A stretch of 64,000 nucleotides of DNA from NCBI RefSeq assembly GCF_002097535.1, contig NZ_CP020772.1, forward strand, positions 2,790,001 through 2,854,000, written 5' to 3'. Each line of letters opens with the position of its first letter. The first letter of the stretch is position 1. Below the pieces are notes generated by a model. It searched no databases, was not told where the DNA came from, and saw only the letters and a program-made list of their open reading frames with translations. The translations under genes were made by a program, and so were the position numbers. Shown in pieces: positions 24,987 through 32,616 of the stretch. The DNA is from Halobacillus mangrovi. Lineage in GTDB: Bacteria > Bacillota > Bacilli > Bacillales > Halobacillaceae.

Positions 24987-25530
24987 CTTTCAAGGGAATG
25001 ATTCCCTTCTTTTTTCCGTAAGCAATAAGAGCTTCATACGGATCTCCTTTAATGTTCAATAGTTGGCAAAAGGCAGGCTCTGTTTTTATTCCTCGTTTCT
25101 TAAGCGATTTGACTTTATCTTCTAAGGCTGGTTGTCTTTGAAGTAGCTCGTACTCAATCTTCATATGTATATAGGCATATTGTTTGTCGACCGGTTCGGC
25201 TTGACCAAACAGTTCAAACTCAAATCCACCATAGAAGAAGTTAGCTTTTACACTATCTTTTCCTCTGATGGTAGTTCTCTTTATGGAGAAGTCTCTTTCA
25301 TTAGAATAATGAGATTGAACCTCCTCCTCAAAAGCACGCAGATCATTGGCCTCCATAATAATATCAAGGTCTGAATCTGCCACGTCGATTCCTATAGGCA
25401 ATGTTCTACATAGTGCCGGGTTATAGTGCGCTAAATCTTCGAATACACCCAGCTCATGGATTGCCGTGTAAGCGTCTTTTTGCTTTCGACTGCCATACTG
25501 CATCTCTTCAAAGAGTTTATTCACCTTCAT
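24961..25530 (-). CDS. DUF4269 nucleotidyltransferase-like protein
   Basis: 189 aa, ATG after AGGAGGG. TLPIGIDVADSDLDIIMEAN is the nucleotidyltransferase-fold acidic pair (DSDLD) characteristic of DUF4269, followed by VKANFFYGGFEFELFGQAEP and AYIHMKIEYELLQRQP, where the GFEFELFGQ strand supplies a third acidic residue. Enzymatic activity in this family has not been established. First gene of a two- or three-gene unit. Confidence 0.85.
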   Translation of the reverse strand: MKVNKLFEEMQYGSRKQKDAYTAIHELGVFEDLAHYNPALCRTLPIGIDVADSDLDIIMEANDLRAFEEEVQSHYSNERDFSIKRTTIRGKDSVKANFFYGGFEFELFGQAEPVDKQYAYIHMKIEYELLQRQPALEDKVKSLKKRGIKTEPAFCQLLNIKGDPYEALIAYGKKKGIIPLKDVGSDRAG

Positions 25531-25560
25531 ATTTCCCTCCTATATATGGAACGTTAAAAA

Positions 25561-25590
25561 AGTGCTCTCTCAACTTGAGATAAGCACCTC
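25561..25590 (-). terminator. Terminator downstream of crtQ-crtO
   Basis: GTGCT..TCTCAA and TTGAGA..GCAC form an interrupted stem, followed by TTTTTTAA on the minus strand. It separates the crt pair from the DUF4269 gene. Confidence 0.65.
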
Positions 25591-25608
25591 TTAAATCCTT
25601 TATGCTCT

Positions 25609-25677
25609 TCATAAATCATCGCCCGGGGAACCTAACAGGCTAAATATTCCAAGCAATAACCAGCCCCCTCTAACCAT
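25609..25677 (-). CDS. Possible 22-residue peptide after crtO
   Basis: An ATG at 25677 lies 9 bases after AAGGAGG and opens VRGGWLLLGIFSLL followed by GSPGDDL, stop at 25609. One short hydrophobic stretch. It lies between crtO and the terminator at 25561-25590, so it could be the last frame of that operon. Length makes it uncertain. Confidence 0.35.
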   Translation of the reverse strand: MVRGGWLLLGIFSLLGSPGDDL

Positions 25678-25782
25678 GAACCATATCCTCCTTGATAACC
25701 AGGTTAAAGGTCTTACTACTTAGGGTACACCTTTTAGACTAAATATTCGAAAAACTAAAAAAGGATATTCAATCTTTTATTC

Positions 25783-26238
25783 CTAAGGCTGTTGCAAAGA
25801 CAATCGTATTTTTTCAACACGGCCTCGGTTGTACCTTTGGACCATGATGAAGGGAAGGTTAAAAGAAACGGCATACACCATGATGATCCACCCTGCTAGC
25901 GGGGTATTAAAGAGAAAGAATAGGGGCGCGGGCACTATTTGCAGCCAGTGAGAGAGTTCAGATTGATTGGTTGCCAGAATGAACTCCTTGTACTCCGTTT
26001 CATTTCGCAAGCGAAATCCTGTTTTCCCTTTCCCCTGATTGACCCATTTCCTCGCTTCAGGCAGCCGGTTCTTCCACTGTTTAATTTTCAAACGTTCGTA
26101 AATAGCTCCTTGTCTTTCCCATTCCCTTAGTTGATATAACTTTGAAAAGCTCATGACAACAGAGAGTGGAAATTGCGAGACAATCACACTTACACTCAAA
26201 TGAATAACAAGCCAGGCAATAGCATTCACAAGAATCAT
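25783..26238 (-). CDS. crtO: Glycosyl-4,4'-diaponeurosporenoate acyltransferase (CrtO-like)
   Basis: A 151-aa membrane enzyme that in staphyloxanthin synthesis esterifies the glucosyl C30 carotenoid acid with a fatty acid. The family marks are a helix at residues ~4-25, IKQWKNRLPEARKWVNQGKG, and a C-terminal double helix block (IVPAPLFFLFNTPLAGWIIM) ending FIMVQRYNRGR. ATG at 26238 overlaps the crtQ stop (ATGA). Length matches the family (~165 aa). The last step of the pathway sits beside the glycosyltransferase, as in other Bacillales. Confidence 0.82.
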   Translation of the reverse strand: MILVNAIAWLVIHLSVSVIVSQFPLSVVMSFSKLYQLREWERQGAIYERLKIKQWKNRLPEARKWVNQGKGKTGFRLRNETEYKEFILATNQSELSHWLQIVPAPLFFLFNTPLAGWIIMVYAVSFNLPFIMVQRYNRGRVEKIRLSLQQP

Positions 26239-27323
26239 CAAGACGAGCCTCTTTTCTCTTTACCTACAATTTGGCGTCCCTTCCAGGTAGACTGCTTGAA
26301 GATATAGGTTTTTACAAAAGAGAATGCGAAAAGTAAGACAAAAAAGAGAAAATACACCGGGAATAGAAGTCCATCATACCAGCGGAAATTGCCTACATCT
26401 TGCAAAAACCTATATAGTAATAGAGCGAGAAGGCCATAACCGACTATCGTCCACCAGCCTGTTTCAAATAGATTTACAAGGTATGAAACGACAGATGTGA
26501 TCCATATGATACTCGCGAAAGACATGATGGGTGAAGCTGTTGAGGCTCCAGAGGCGAAGCTCTTTGACCACCCTTGAGCAACGGCTCTAAAGCTGGCCTC
26601 ATACATTCTCATATTTACGACATTTTTTCCGCTGAACGCATATGTTTTTATTCCTTTTGATTCCGCTTTTCTTGCAAACGCAAGATGCTCGACAATTTCA
26701 GAACGAATCGCATGATGCCCGCCTAGATCCCAATACGTATCTGCATCAATAATTAGGCAGGGACCAAATCCACCTTGTGCCCCGCCCATTTTTTTAAAAA
26801 TGCTAGTAATACCTGAAGATGCAAAGACAACCAAATGAAATACAGCTGATAGCTTTTCCCAAAACGAGCCCATGTAATGATAAGGATGCACCGTAATCAA
26901 AGAATCTGATCCTTTTGTTTCGTAATAACCCATAATCTTCTCTGCACCAAGTGGCGAGAACCATGTGTCTGCATCAAGGAAAAACAGGGATTGTCCTGAA
27001 GCTGCTTTTGCTCCGTTATAACACGCCCATGATTTTCCCATCCATCCATTAGGTAACGGCGGGTTCTCAATCACTTTAACTTCATAAAGAGCCGCTGTCT
27101 CGCTTGTTTGGTCATCAGAATGATCGTCAACTACAATAATTTCTCTATATTTACTTTCAACTGCTAGAATAGAAGGTAATAAACGTTTCAGGTTCTTTTC
27201 TTCGTTACGCGCAGGAATAATAATGGAATAGGAGGCTGTACTTTTTTGTTTACCTATAGGAAAAGAAACCCTATGCCAAAAAAGCAGAAGAGTTGCCGTG
27301 ACAGCCATTATCATAAACCACAT
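26238..27323 (-). CDS. crtQ: 4,4'-diaponeurosporenoate glycosyltransferase (CrtQ-like)
   Basis: 361-aa membrane-bound GT2 enzyme that glucosylates the terminal carboxylate of the C30 carotenoid. GT-A landmarks: YSIIIPARNEEKNLKRLLPS, EIIVVDDHSDDQTSE, a D-x-D metal motif in LFFLDADTWFS, and the acceptor-side QGWSKSF region. N-terminal helix and three to four C-terminal helices as in S. aureus CrtQ (375 aa). ATG at 27323 six bases after GAGGTG. It leads a crtQ-crtO pair; crtM, crtN and crtP are not in the window, so substrate must come from genes elsewhere. Confidence 0.82.
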   Translation of the reverse strand: MWFMIMAVTATLLLFWHRVSFPIGKQKSTASYSIIIPARNEEKNLKRLLPSILAVESKYREIIVVDDHSDDQTSETAALYEVKVIENPPLPNGWMGKSWACYNGAKAASGQSLFFLDADTWFSPLGAEKIMGYYETKGSDSLITVHPYHYMGSFWEKLSAVFHLVVFASSGITSIFKKMGGAQGGFGPCLIIDADTYWDLGGHHAIRSEIVEHLAFARKAESKGIKTYAFSGKNVVNMRMYEASFRAVAQGWSKSFASGASTASPIMSFASIIWITSVVSYLVNLFETGWWTIVGYGLLALLLYRFLQDVGNFRWYDGLLFPVYFLFFVLLFAFSFVKTYIFKQSTWKGRQIVGKEKRGSS

Positions 27324-27477
27324 TGCAATCACCTCAAGCTTTTCAATAAATTGTGGTTATATTAATGTAAATGTACCCTTTTCGCTTTGTCGTTAGTCAA
27401 ACCTAGAGGTTTTCAAAAAGTAAAAGATGACTATTGAGCTTTTAATCTGGGTACAACGAATAAAAAAGGAGTATGTT

Positions 27478-28365
27478 ATGATTACACCTCTAATCGCAAA
27501 GCTACTACGAGTATGGCCTAACCAAGCAGAAAAAAGACCTATGGTCCCCGTCCAACCTGTAGAATCAAAGAAAGAGTTGTTAATAGAAACAAGGGTAAAG
27601 CCTACCTATATCACCTGCTATTATCCTCTAGGACGGGAGGAAGATAATCTTCCTGCTTACCTCAACTTTCACGGTGGAGCCTTTATTATGAATACGAAAG
27701 ATATGGACGATCCCTATTGCAGGAAGCTTGCTAATGATACTGACTCTGTTGTTATAAATATTGACTACGCTAAAGCACCCGAGTATCCTTTTCCAAAACC
27801 GCTTGAACAAGTTTACCAAATTTTTCAGTGGATCAAAGAACAGGCGAATGAACTGAATATTAATCCAGACCAGTTGATGGTTGGCGGTCAAAGCTCTGGA
27901 GCGAATATTGCTGCGGCTCTCTGTTTACTGTTAAAGGAACGAGAGCAATCTCAGCCCATCCTTCAGGTCCTTTCTTATCCAATGCTTGATTTCGTCACTC
28001 CCCATGCAGAGAAGCCGGAACCTGATCCAAGACGGGCCAAGTACCCTCAGGTAGCCAACTTTCTCAATCGATGCTACGTTCCTGAGGAAGGTCAAGCACG
28101 CCACCCGCACGCATCGCCTGTTTTTGCTAAAGAGATAGATGGACTTGCACCTGCTCTTTTTGTAATACCAGAATACGATGCATTTACCCCAGAAGCCGAA
28201 GTCTATGCTGAGAATTTGAGAAAAGCAGGCAATCAAGTGAGGGAAGTTAAATTTAAAGATTGCTACCATGCCTTTACTCATTTAGGGCCTGAGAAAAAAG
28301 CTGAAGAAGCATGGAATTTAATCGCAGAGGAAATAAGAGATGTGATTTCAAGATGCCGATACTAG
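27478..28365 (+). CDS. Alpha/beta hydrolase, HSL-type esterase
   Basis: 295 aa from the ATG at 27478 after AAAAAGGAG. Hormone-sensitive-lipase-like esterase: oxyanion motif LNFHGGAFIMN, nucleophile elbow VGGQSSGANIAAAL, acid residue in VIPEYDAFTPEAEVYAE, and the catalytic His in KDCYHAFTHLGP. Cytoplasmic carboxylesterase acting on short acyl esters or similar. Divergent from crtQ with a 154-base intergenic region. Substrate unknown. Confidence 0.88.
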   Translation: MITPLIAKLLRVWPNQAEKRPMVPVQPVESKKELLIETRVKPTYITCYYPLGREEDNLPAYLNFHGGAFIMNTKDMDDPYCRKLANDTDSVVINIDYAKAPEYPFPKPLEQVYQIFQWIKEQANELNINPDQLMVGGQSSGANIAAALCLLLKEREQSQPILQVLSYPMLDFVTPHAEKPEPDPRRAKYPQVANFLNRCYVPEEGQARHPHASPVFAKEIDGLAPALFVIPEYDAFTPEAEVYAENLRKAGNQVREVKFKDCYHAFTHLGPEKKAEEAWNLIAEEIRDVISRCRY

Positions 28366-28432
28366 GACGCTTCCTCTGCTCCTAATTTAAACGGTGATTG
28401 TGATTTTCTTTTTGATAGGTCGCTCCTCTTAA

Positions 28433-28876
28433 TTAGAACATAACATCGTGATAAGCATCGTTAACTAACTCAATATATCGAATCCATTGATAGAGAAATA
28501 TACTTAAGACAGTCACATTTGCAATCACCGTTATGGATATGTACTTCTTCTTTTTTCGAGCATTCTTCATCAGTTTCTCATTAAATAAGACAGCATAGGT
28601 AGCTATAAACGACGGAACAATGCAAATAAAAACAAGCAACCAGTTATTAAATTGTTCCATATAAGAACCTAAAATAGATAAGCTCTCCTGTTTATCCCTT
28701 ACATCAGAGTTAGCTATAGTACCTGGTTCGTTTAAACCCTCATGTAAGACAAATTGGCCCTTTTCGGTAACACTATAATCTAAATACTGAAAATCGAAAG
28801 CAAAATAGTAGATTCCTAGCAAGGCTAGAAGACTAATAGAAAAAGTAATGATCCACTTTCGTATCTTTACATTCAG
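28433..28876 (-). CDS. Hypothetical membrane protein, apparent CTG start
   Basis: 147 aa if begun at CTG 28874-28876. AAGGAGG stands seven bases before that CTG, and the N-terminus then reads NVKIRKWIITFSISLLALLG, a textbook positively charged start plus helix. The first standard codon in frame (TTG 28820-28822) would cut that helix in half and lacks a binding site. Two further helices lie at about residues 80-98 and 118-137. An upstream element (28916-28944) is shared with two other loci. Family unknown. Confidence 0.6.
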   Translation of the reverse strand: MNVKIRKWIITFSISLLALLGIYYFAFDFQYLDYSVTEKGQFVLHEGLNEPGTIANSDVRDKQESLSILGSYMEQFNNWLLVFICIVPSFIATYAVLFNEKLMKNARKKKKYISITVIANVTVLSIFLYQWIRYIELVNDAYHDVMF

Positions 28877-28915
28877 CCTGTCCCCTCCTTATACATTTAC
28901 TTTTTGTTACTTCCA

Positions 28916-28944
28916 ATTATTTCAAAACAATCTGACAGACTCAA
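28916..28944 (-). promoter_or_regulatory. Promoter-like shared element, copy B
   Basis: TTGAGT-N17-AATAAT on the minus strand. The 20 bases TTCCAATTATTTCAAAACAA (28911-28930, plus strand) and the ACTCAAG eight bases further are identical in copy A (5056-5090). It ends 40 bases before the CTG start of the membrane protein. Confidence 0.5.
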
Positions 28945-28978
28945 GCTTTTTCCCCAGTGACACAATTTCCAAATAAAA

Positions 28979-29000
28979 AACCCCGTCTTTGGCCGGGGTT
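28979..29000 (-). terminator. Terminator of 29002-29223 gene
   Basis: AACCCCG and CGGGGTT stem with GGC/GTC extension, followed by TTTTTTATTT on the minus strand. Confidence 0.85.
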
Positions 29001-29001
29001 C

Positions 29002-29223
29002 CTATTGCTTGTCCTTATCCATCAAATTTCCCATACTTTCTTTAAACTTTCTCATCTTCTCATCAGGCTGAAGATTTAATTCCTTCTCTTTCCCATTCCA
29101 GGATTTTTTCGAGTCTATAGTCACACCTGTCTGTAATCCCGTAGGTTCATTTATAATTCCTTCCCTTTTCCCATCAGGGTGCGGGGAAACCTCAGAGTGT
29201 GAGTTTTGAGCATCTTTTGGCAT
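29002..29223 (-). CDS. Hypothetical small hydrophilic protein (73 aa)
   Basis: ATG after AAGGAGGAAG. Composition is rich in Lys, Glu, Asp, Ser and Asn (MPKDAQNSHSEVSPHPDGKR, ELNLQPDEKMRKFKESMGNL) with no hydrophobic core, suggesting a disordered or stress/spore-associated protein. No family recognised. Monocistronic with its own terminator. Confidence 0.6.
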   Translation of the reverse strand: MPKDAQNSHSEVSPHPDGKREGIINEPTGLQTGVTIDSKKSWNGKEKELNLQPDEKMRKFKESMGNLMDKDKQ

Positions 29224-29312
29224 AATATCTTCCTCCTTACTCTTAAAGTGAGTGAAAAAAGCTGAATTTATTCATCTCACAAAGGAGAAGTCTGTCTTCG
29301 ACCATCCCTAAA

Positions 29313-29849
29313 TTAACCACCATTCAATGTTATATCCATGTATTTTCTATATTGATTCTCTTCCACTTCTTGATACACTCGAACAAAACGAACTTCAAAT
29401 GTTGGAAAAGGAGTCAGTTCATTTTCTGCTAATTTTGCCATGTCCTGTAATTCCAGTTTTGTTAAGCCATACGTTGTTTTACCTAAAGTCAAATGGGGAA
29501 CAAAATCATCCAATTCAAAATAACTCTTTATTATTTCATCAGTAGGGGAAATCTCTCTAACCATCCTTTCGTGCAGCAAGTATAGGGGCTGTGATTTTAC
29601 ACTCAAATAAAGAATATCATCACCAAAAAAACGTGGTTGATCTAGAGATAGGTGAAAAGGTTCAAAGTCATCACAGATTTCTCTCACTTTCTTCAACCAT
29701 CTTCTATCTTCCGTTAATCCCCCCTGCGCTTTAAGGGTGATATGAGGTTCAACTACTTCGTTGATCGAATGCCTGCTCCATTGTTGACGAAACTCACGTA
29801 CTTTTCTTATGTATTCTTTTGAAGGTACAATGCCAATAAAGTATTGCAC
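29313..29849 (-). CDS. 2H phosphoesterase / 2'-5' RNA ligase family protein
   Basis: 178 aa. Two H-x-T/S-x motifs define the 2H superfamily: VEPHITLKAQG and DFVPHLTLGKT, about 80 residues apart. Related to YjcG of Bacillus. Members hydrolyse 2'-5' or cyclic phosphodiester bonds in RNA or nucleotides. GTG start after AAAGGGGG. Substrate unknown. Confidence 0.88.
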   Translation of the reverse strand: MQYFIGIVPSKEYIRKVREFRQQWSRHSINEVVEPHITLKAQGGLTEDRRWLKKVREICDDFEPFHLSLDQPRFFGDDILYLSVKSQPLYLLHERMVREISPTDEIIKSYFELDDFVPHLTLGKTTYGLTKLELQDMAKLAENELTPFPTFEVRFVRVYQEVEENQYRKYMDITLNGG

Positions 29850-29932
29850 GTATATTTCCCCCTTTAGCTAACAAATAAGATTTAAAAACGTTTCATACAG
29901 AAGATACACTTTGAAGAAAGGAGGGGTCTCAA

Positions 29933-30241
29933 TTGAAAAAGTGGATCTTATTAGGATTAATCGCCTTCTTTATTGGCTTTTCAATTATAAGAAGCCTAGG
30001 ACCGGATTACACTGGTGAAATCATAGAAAAAGATTTACAAGACGAAGATCGTCAGCTATTGCTACGTGTAGAAAGTGGGAAGGAACAGAAATCGACCGAT
30101 ATGATTTAGTTTCGTGAAACTAACGAGGTACAGTTTGAACAGCTTCGAACTGGCCAGCACATCAAGGTATGGACAACAGATTATTTAGTCGAAACAAAGC
30201 CCCCCATTGCTTCTGTTAAAAAGATGGAAGTAAAGGAGTGA
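29933..30241 (+). pseudogene. DUF3221-like protein with in-frame TAG
   Basis: A TTG at 29933 follows AAAGGAGGGG. One frame reads KKWILLGLIAFFIGFSIIRS (signal/helix), GPDYTGEIIEKDLQ and RVESGKEQKSTDMI, then TAG at codon 59 (30107-30109), then continues without break FRETNEVQFEQLRTGQHIKV, WTTDYLVETKPPIASVKKME to TGA at 30241. The whole (102 codons plus stop) matches the short exported DUF3221/YobA-type pattern, whose late hallmark is the G-x-x-V-x-V-W region. A single base change explains the loss. Confidence 0.7.
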
Positions 30242-30266
30242 ATAGAACTCCTTTACTCTTTAACCT

Positions 30267-30512
30267 TTACTGATGATCGGAAACGTGATATTTCTTCATT
30301 AACTCTTTTGCTTGTTCAATTCCTTCCTCGGTTAAATAGACCGACTTTGCACGTTTACTTCCAATGATGTACCTTTTTTCACTCAGTTCATCTAAGGTTC
30401 CAAAAGGGTAACCTTTCCAACTTCGTTGTCCTTCCTCCCCCAATCCATAGTCATCTGTAAAAGAAGTTAAATACAAGAGTAGCAATGTAAGTTCATCGAT
30501 TTGATTCTTAAT
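30267..30512 (-). CDS. DUF6429-like protein lacking a standard start codon
   Basis: The frame opens naturally at ATT 30510-30512: I-KNQIDELTLLLLYLTSFTDD, then RSWKGYPFGTLDEL and SKRAKSVYLTEEGIEQAKEL. The K-N-x-I-D-E-L-T-L-L-L-YLTS opening is what I recall as the N-terminus of DUF6429 proteins, so the ATT stands where ATG is expected. The first standard codons in frame (TTGs from 30485 on) would lose that conserved opening. AAAGAAG precedes the ATT. Either an infC-like ATT start or a start-codon loss. Function unknown. Confidence 0.6.
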   Translation of the reverse strand: MKNQIDELTLLLLYLTSFTDDYGLGEEGQRSWKGYPFGTLDELSEKRYIIGSKRAKSVYLTEEGIEQAKELMKKYHVSDHQ

Positions 30513-30650
30513 AGTAAAACTTCTTTACTACTTTTACTTAAGATTATAAAAGAGGTCCTTAAACATAGATAGTCTCGATAGTGAAGTACCTTGTAACGAA
30601 AGTGGGCCAGCAAAGTATGTAAATTTACCAGTTGGAGGCAAATCAAGCAT

Positions 30651-30803
30651 CTACTTTTTAATATCTAAATTACTTTTTATTTCCTTAAGAAGTTCATTCT
30701 GCTGTTCTTGCTTTTCTATGATTTTATTAGATACCTTTTCTATCGTTTTAGTAATAGACCATAGAGAAAGAATGATAACAATGATTACAGCCCCTATTTC
30801 CAT
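30651..30803 (-). CDS. Small single-helix membrane protein (50 aa)
   Basis: ATG at 30803 after GGGAGGG at 7 bases. The N-terminal helix EIGAVIIVIILSLWSITK is followed by a charged predicted coiled coil (KIIEKQEQQNELLKEIKSNL). The layout resembles DUF4083-type small Bacillus proteins, but the family is not certain. Too short for most automatic gene calls. Confidence 0.6.
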   Translation of the reverse strand: MEIGAVIIVIILSLWSITKTIEKVSNKIIEKQEQQNELLKEIKSNLDIKK

Positions 30804-31041
30804 TCAACAACCCTCCCCATCATTTTTTATTCCTATTCACCTAGCTTACACTCCCATAAATCTTCTGTTTCGTTTGCTTCCAATGCAACTACAAGTTCCT
30901 TTATATATTAGCTAACGGATCCACTTGGTAACACTCTACTATTTTCGACAAATATCTCAAAATTGTATTGTTCCTTTCAAAGATTCTTGATAGGATTATT
31001 TTTATTGCTTCATAAGAGCTCTAGAACATCAGGAAAGGAAC

Positions 31042-32424
31042 ATGTATATGCAACAAAAAACATCATTCTCTACTTACGCCGCCATTGGAACAATGCTTTT
31101 CGGGCTATTTTTTGGAGCTGGGAATTTAATCTTCCCTATCCAGCTTGGACAGCTTGCCGGGACTTCCTTTTGGCCTGCACTGATAGGATTTCTTGTAACT
31201 GCCATCGGTCTCCCACTTATGGGAATATTGGCAATTGGTCTTTCGGGCAGCCAGGGATTACACGATTTAGCGAGTCGGGTCCACCCCCTGTTCGGGACGA
31301 CTTTTGCTATTATTCTTTATTTAACGATTGGACCTTTTTTCGCTATTCCCCGGACAGCCACTGTCCCGTATGTAGTAGGCTTTGAACCGTTCATTCAGTC
31401 TGATCACAGCAGTCTTTGGCTTGCTTTGTTCAGCTTGTTGTTCTTTGCCCTAGTCTTTTATTTTTCATTGAACTCCGCGAAAGTTATGGATATCATCGGA
31501 AAATACTTAACACCGTCTTTTTTATTGTTTTTATCTATATTAATTATTACGGCCATCGTTAAGCCGATGGGCAGTTTCGGAGAACCTGCAGGTGATTATG
31601 GCACGCTACCATTTATGACTGGATTTAAAGAGGGTTATAACACAATGGACGCACTAGGTGCGCTGGCCTTTGGGATTGTCGTTATCCATGCTATTAAGAG
31701 AATGGGAATTACAGATAAGAAGGCCATTGCAGAGACAACTTGGAAATCAGGCTTGTTCGCCATGGGTCTCATGACGCTGATTTACGGTTTAATTACGTAC
31801 ATGGGAGCCTCTAGTATTTCCGTTGTCGGTACTCTAGAAAATGGAGGGCTTACTTTTGCAGCTGTTTCCCAACATTATTTCGGCGCATTCGGTTCGATCT
31901 TACTAGCCATCATTATCGTCCTTGCCTGTTTAAAAACAAGCATCGGATTGATCATTGCTTGCAGTGAATTTTTCAATACCATCTATCCTAAAATCAGTTA
32001 TAAGACATTCGTTCTGATTCTAACGCTAACGTCATTTATAGTCGCAAACTTCGGACTAACGAATATCATTCAATACGCCGTACCTGTGCTGATGTTCCTC
32101 TATCCACTCGCGATCGTCCTGATTTTATTAGGTCTCTCCTCGAGTCTATTTAAACATAAGCGCAGTGTTTATACTGGCTCTATGGTTTTGACGCTTTTCG
32201 TAAGTACCATTGATGGGTACAATGCTTTAGTAGGCACAATTCCAGGGGCTGCTATACATGTAATTGATAAGGTTAGCGGATTTTATTACTCCTACCTGCC
32301 ACTATATGATATTGGACTGGGGTGGGTTCTTCCAGCCTTCATTGGAGCGGTTCTCGGGTATTTATGGAGTAGTAAAAATAAAACCCATTCATCGGTCCTT
32401 CAGACAAATCCAGGTACCCAATAG
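31042..32424 (+). CDS. brnQ: Branched-chain amino acid:cation symporter (LIVCS family)
   Basis: 460-aa inner-membrane carrier importing leucine, isoleucine and valine with Na+ or H+. It opens with the family signature GTMLFGLFFGAGNLIFPIQL, has PFFAIPRTATVPYVVGFEPF in the loop after helix 3, and about 12 helices ending ...VLPAFIGAVLGYLW. Either ATG 31042 or 31048 may start; AGGAAAGGA fits the second better. The ~240-base leader shows no T-box. Bacillus has BrnQ and BraB paralogs; which this is cannot be told. Confidence 0.9.
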   Translation: MYMQQKTSFSTYAAIGTMLFGLFFGAGNLIFPIQLGQLAGTSFWPALIGFLVTAIGLPLMGILAIGLSGSQGLHDLASRVHPLFGTTFAIILYLTIGPFFAIPRTATVPYVVGFEPFIQSDHSSLWLALFSLLFFALVFYFSLNSAKVMDIIGKYLTPSFLLFLSILIITAIVKPMGSFGEPAGDYGTLPFMTGFKEGYNTMDALGALAFGIVVIHAIKRMGITDKKAIAETTWKSGLFAMGLMTLIYGLITYMGASSISVVGTLENGGLTFAAVSQHYFGAFGSILLAIIIVLACLKTSIGLIIACSEFFNTIYPKISYKTFVLILTLTSFIVANFGLTNIIQYAVPVLMFLYPLAIVLILLGLSSSLFKHKRSVYTGSMVLTLFVSTIDGYNALVGTIPGAAIHVIDKVSGFYYSYLPLYDIGLGWVLPAFIGAVLGYLWSSKNKTHSSVLQTNPGTQ

Positions 32425-32432
32425 GACACGAG

Positions 32433-32468
32433 AAAGACCAAATTTATAAATTTGGTCTTTCTTTTTTT
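32433..32468 (+). terminator. Terminator of brnQ
   Basis: AAAGACCAAATTTA and TAAATTTGGTCTTT form a long stem, followed by C and seven Ts. Confidence 0.9.
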
Positions 32469-32616
32469 GTGTACATTCCATCACTCTTTCCCTCAAATAA
32501 TCATGAATTAATTACTTACTTTCCACACAGACTTTTACATACCATAATTCTACAATGTTTTCACTTTTCTGAAAAATTTGGTAACATATGTGATACACCA
32601 AAAAGGAGGGAAATAG

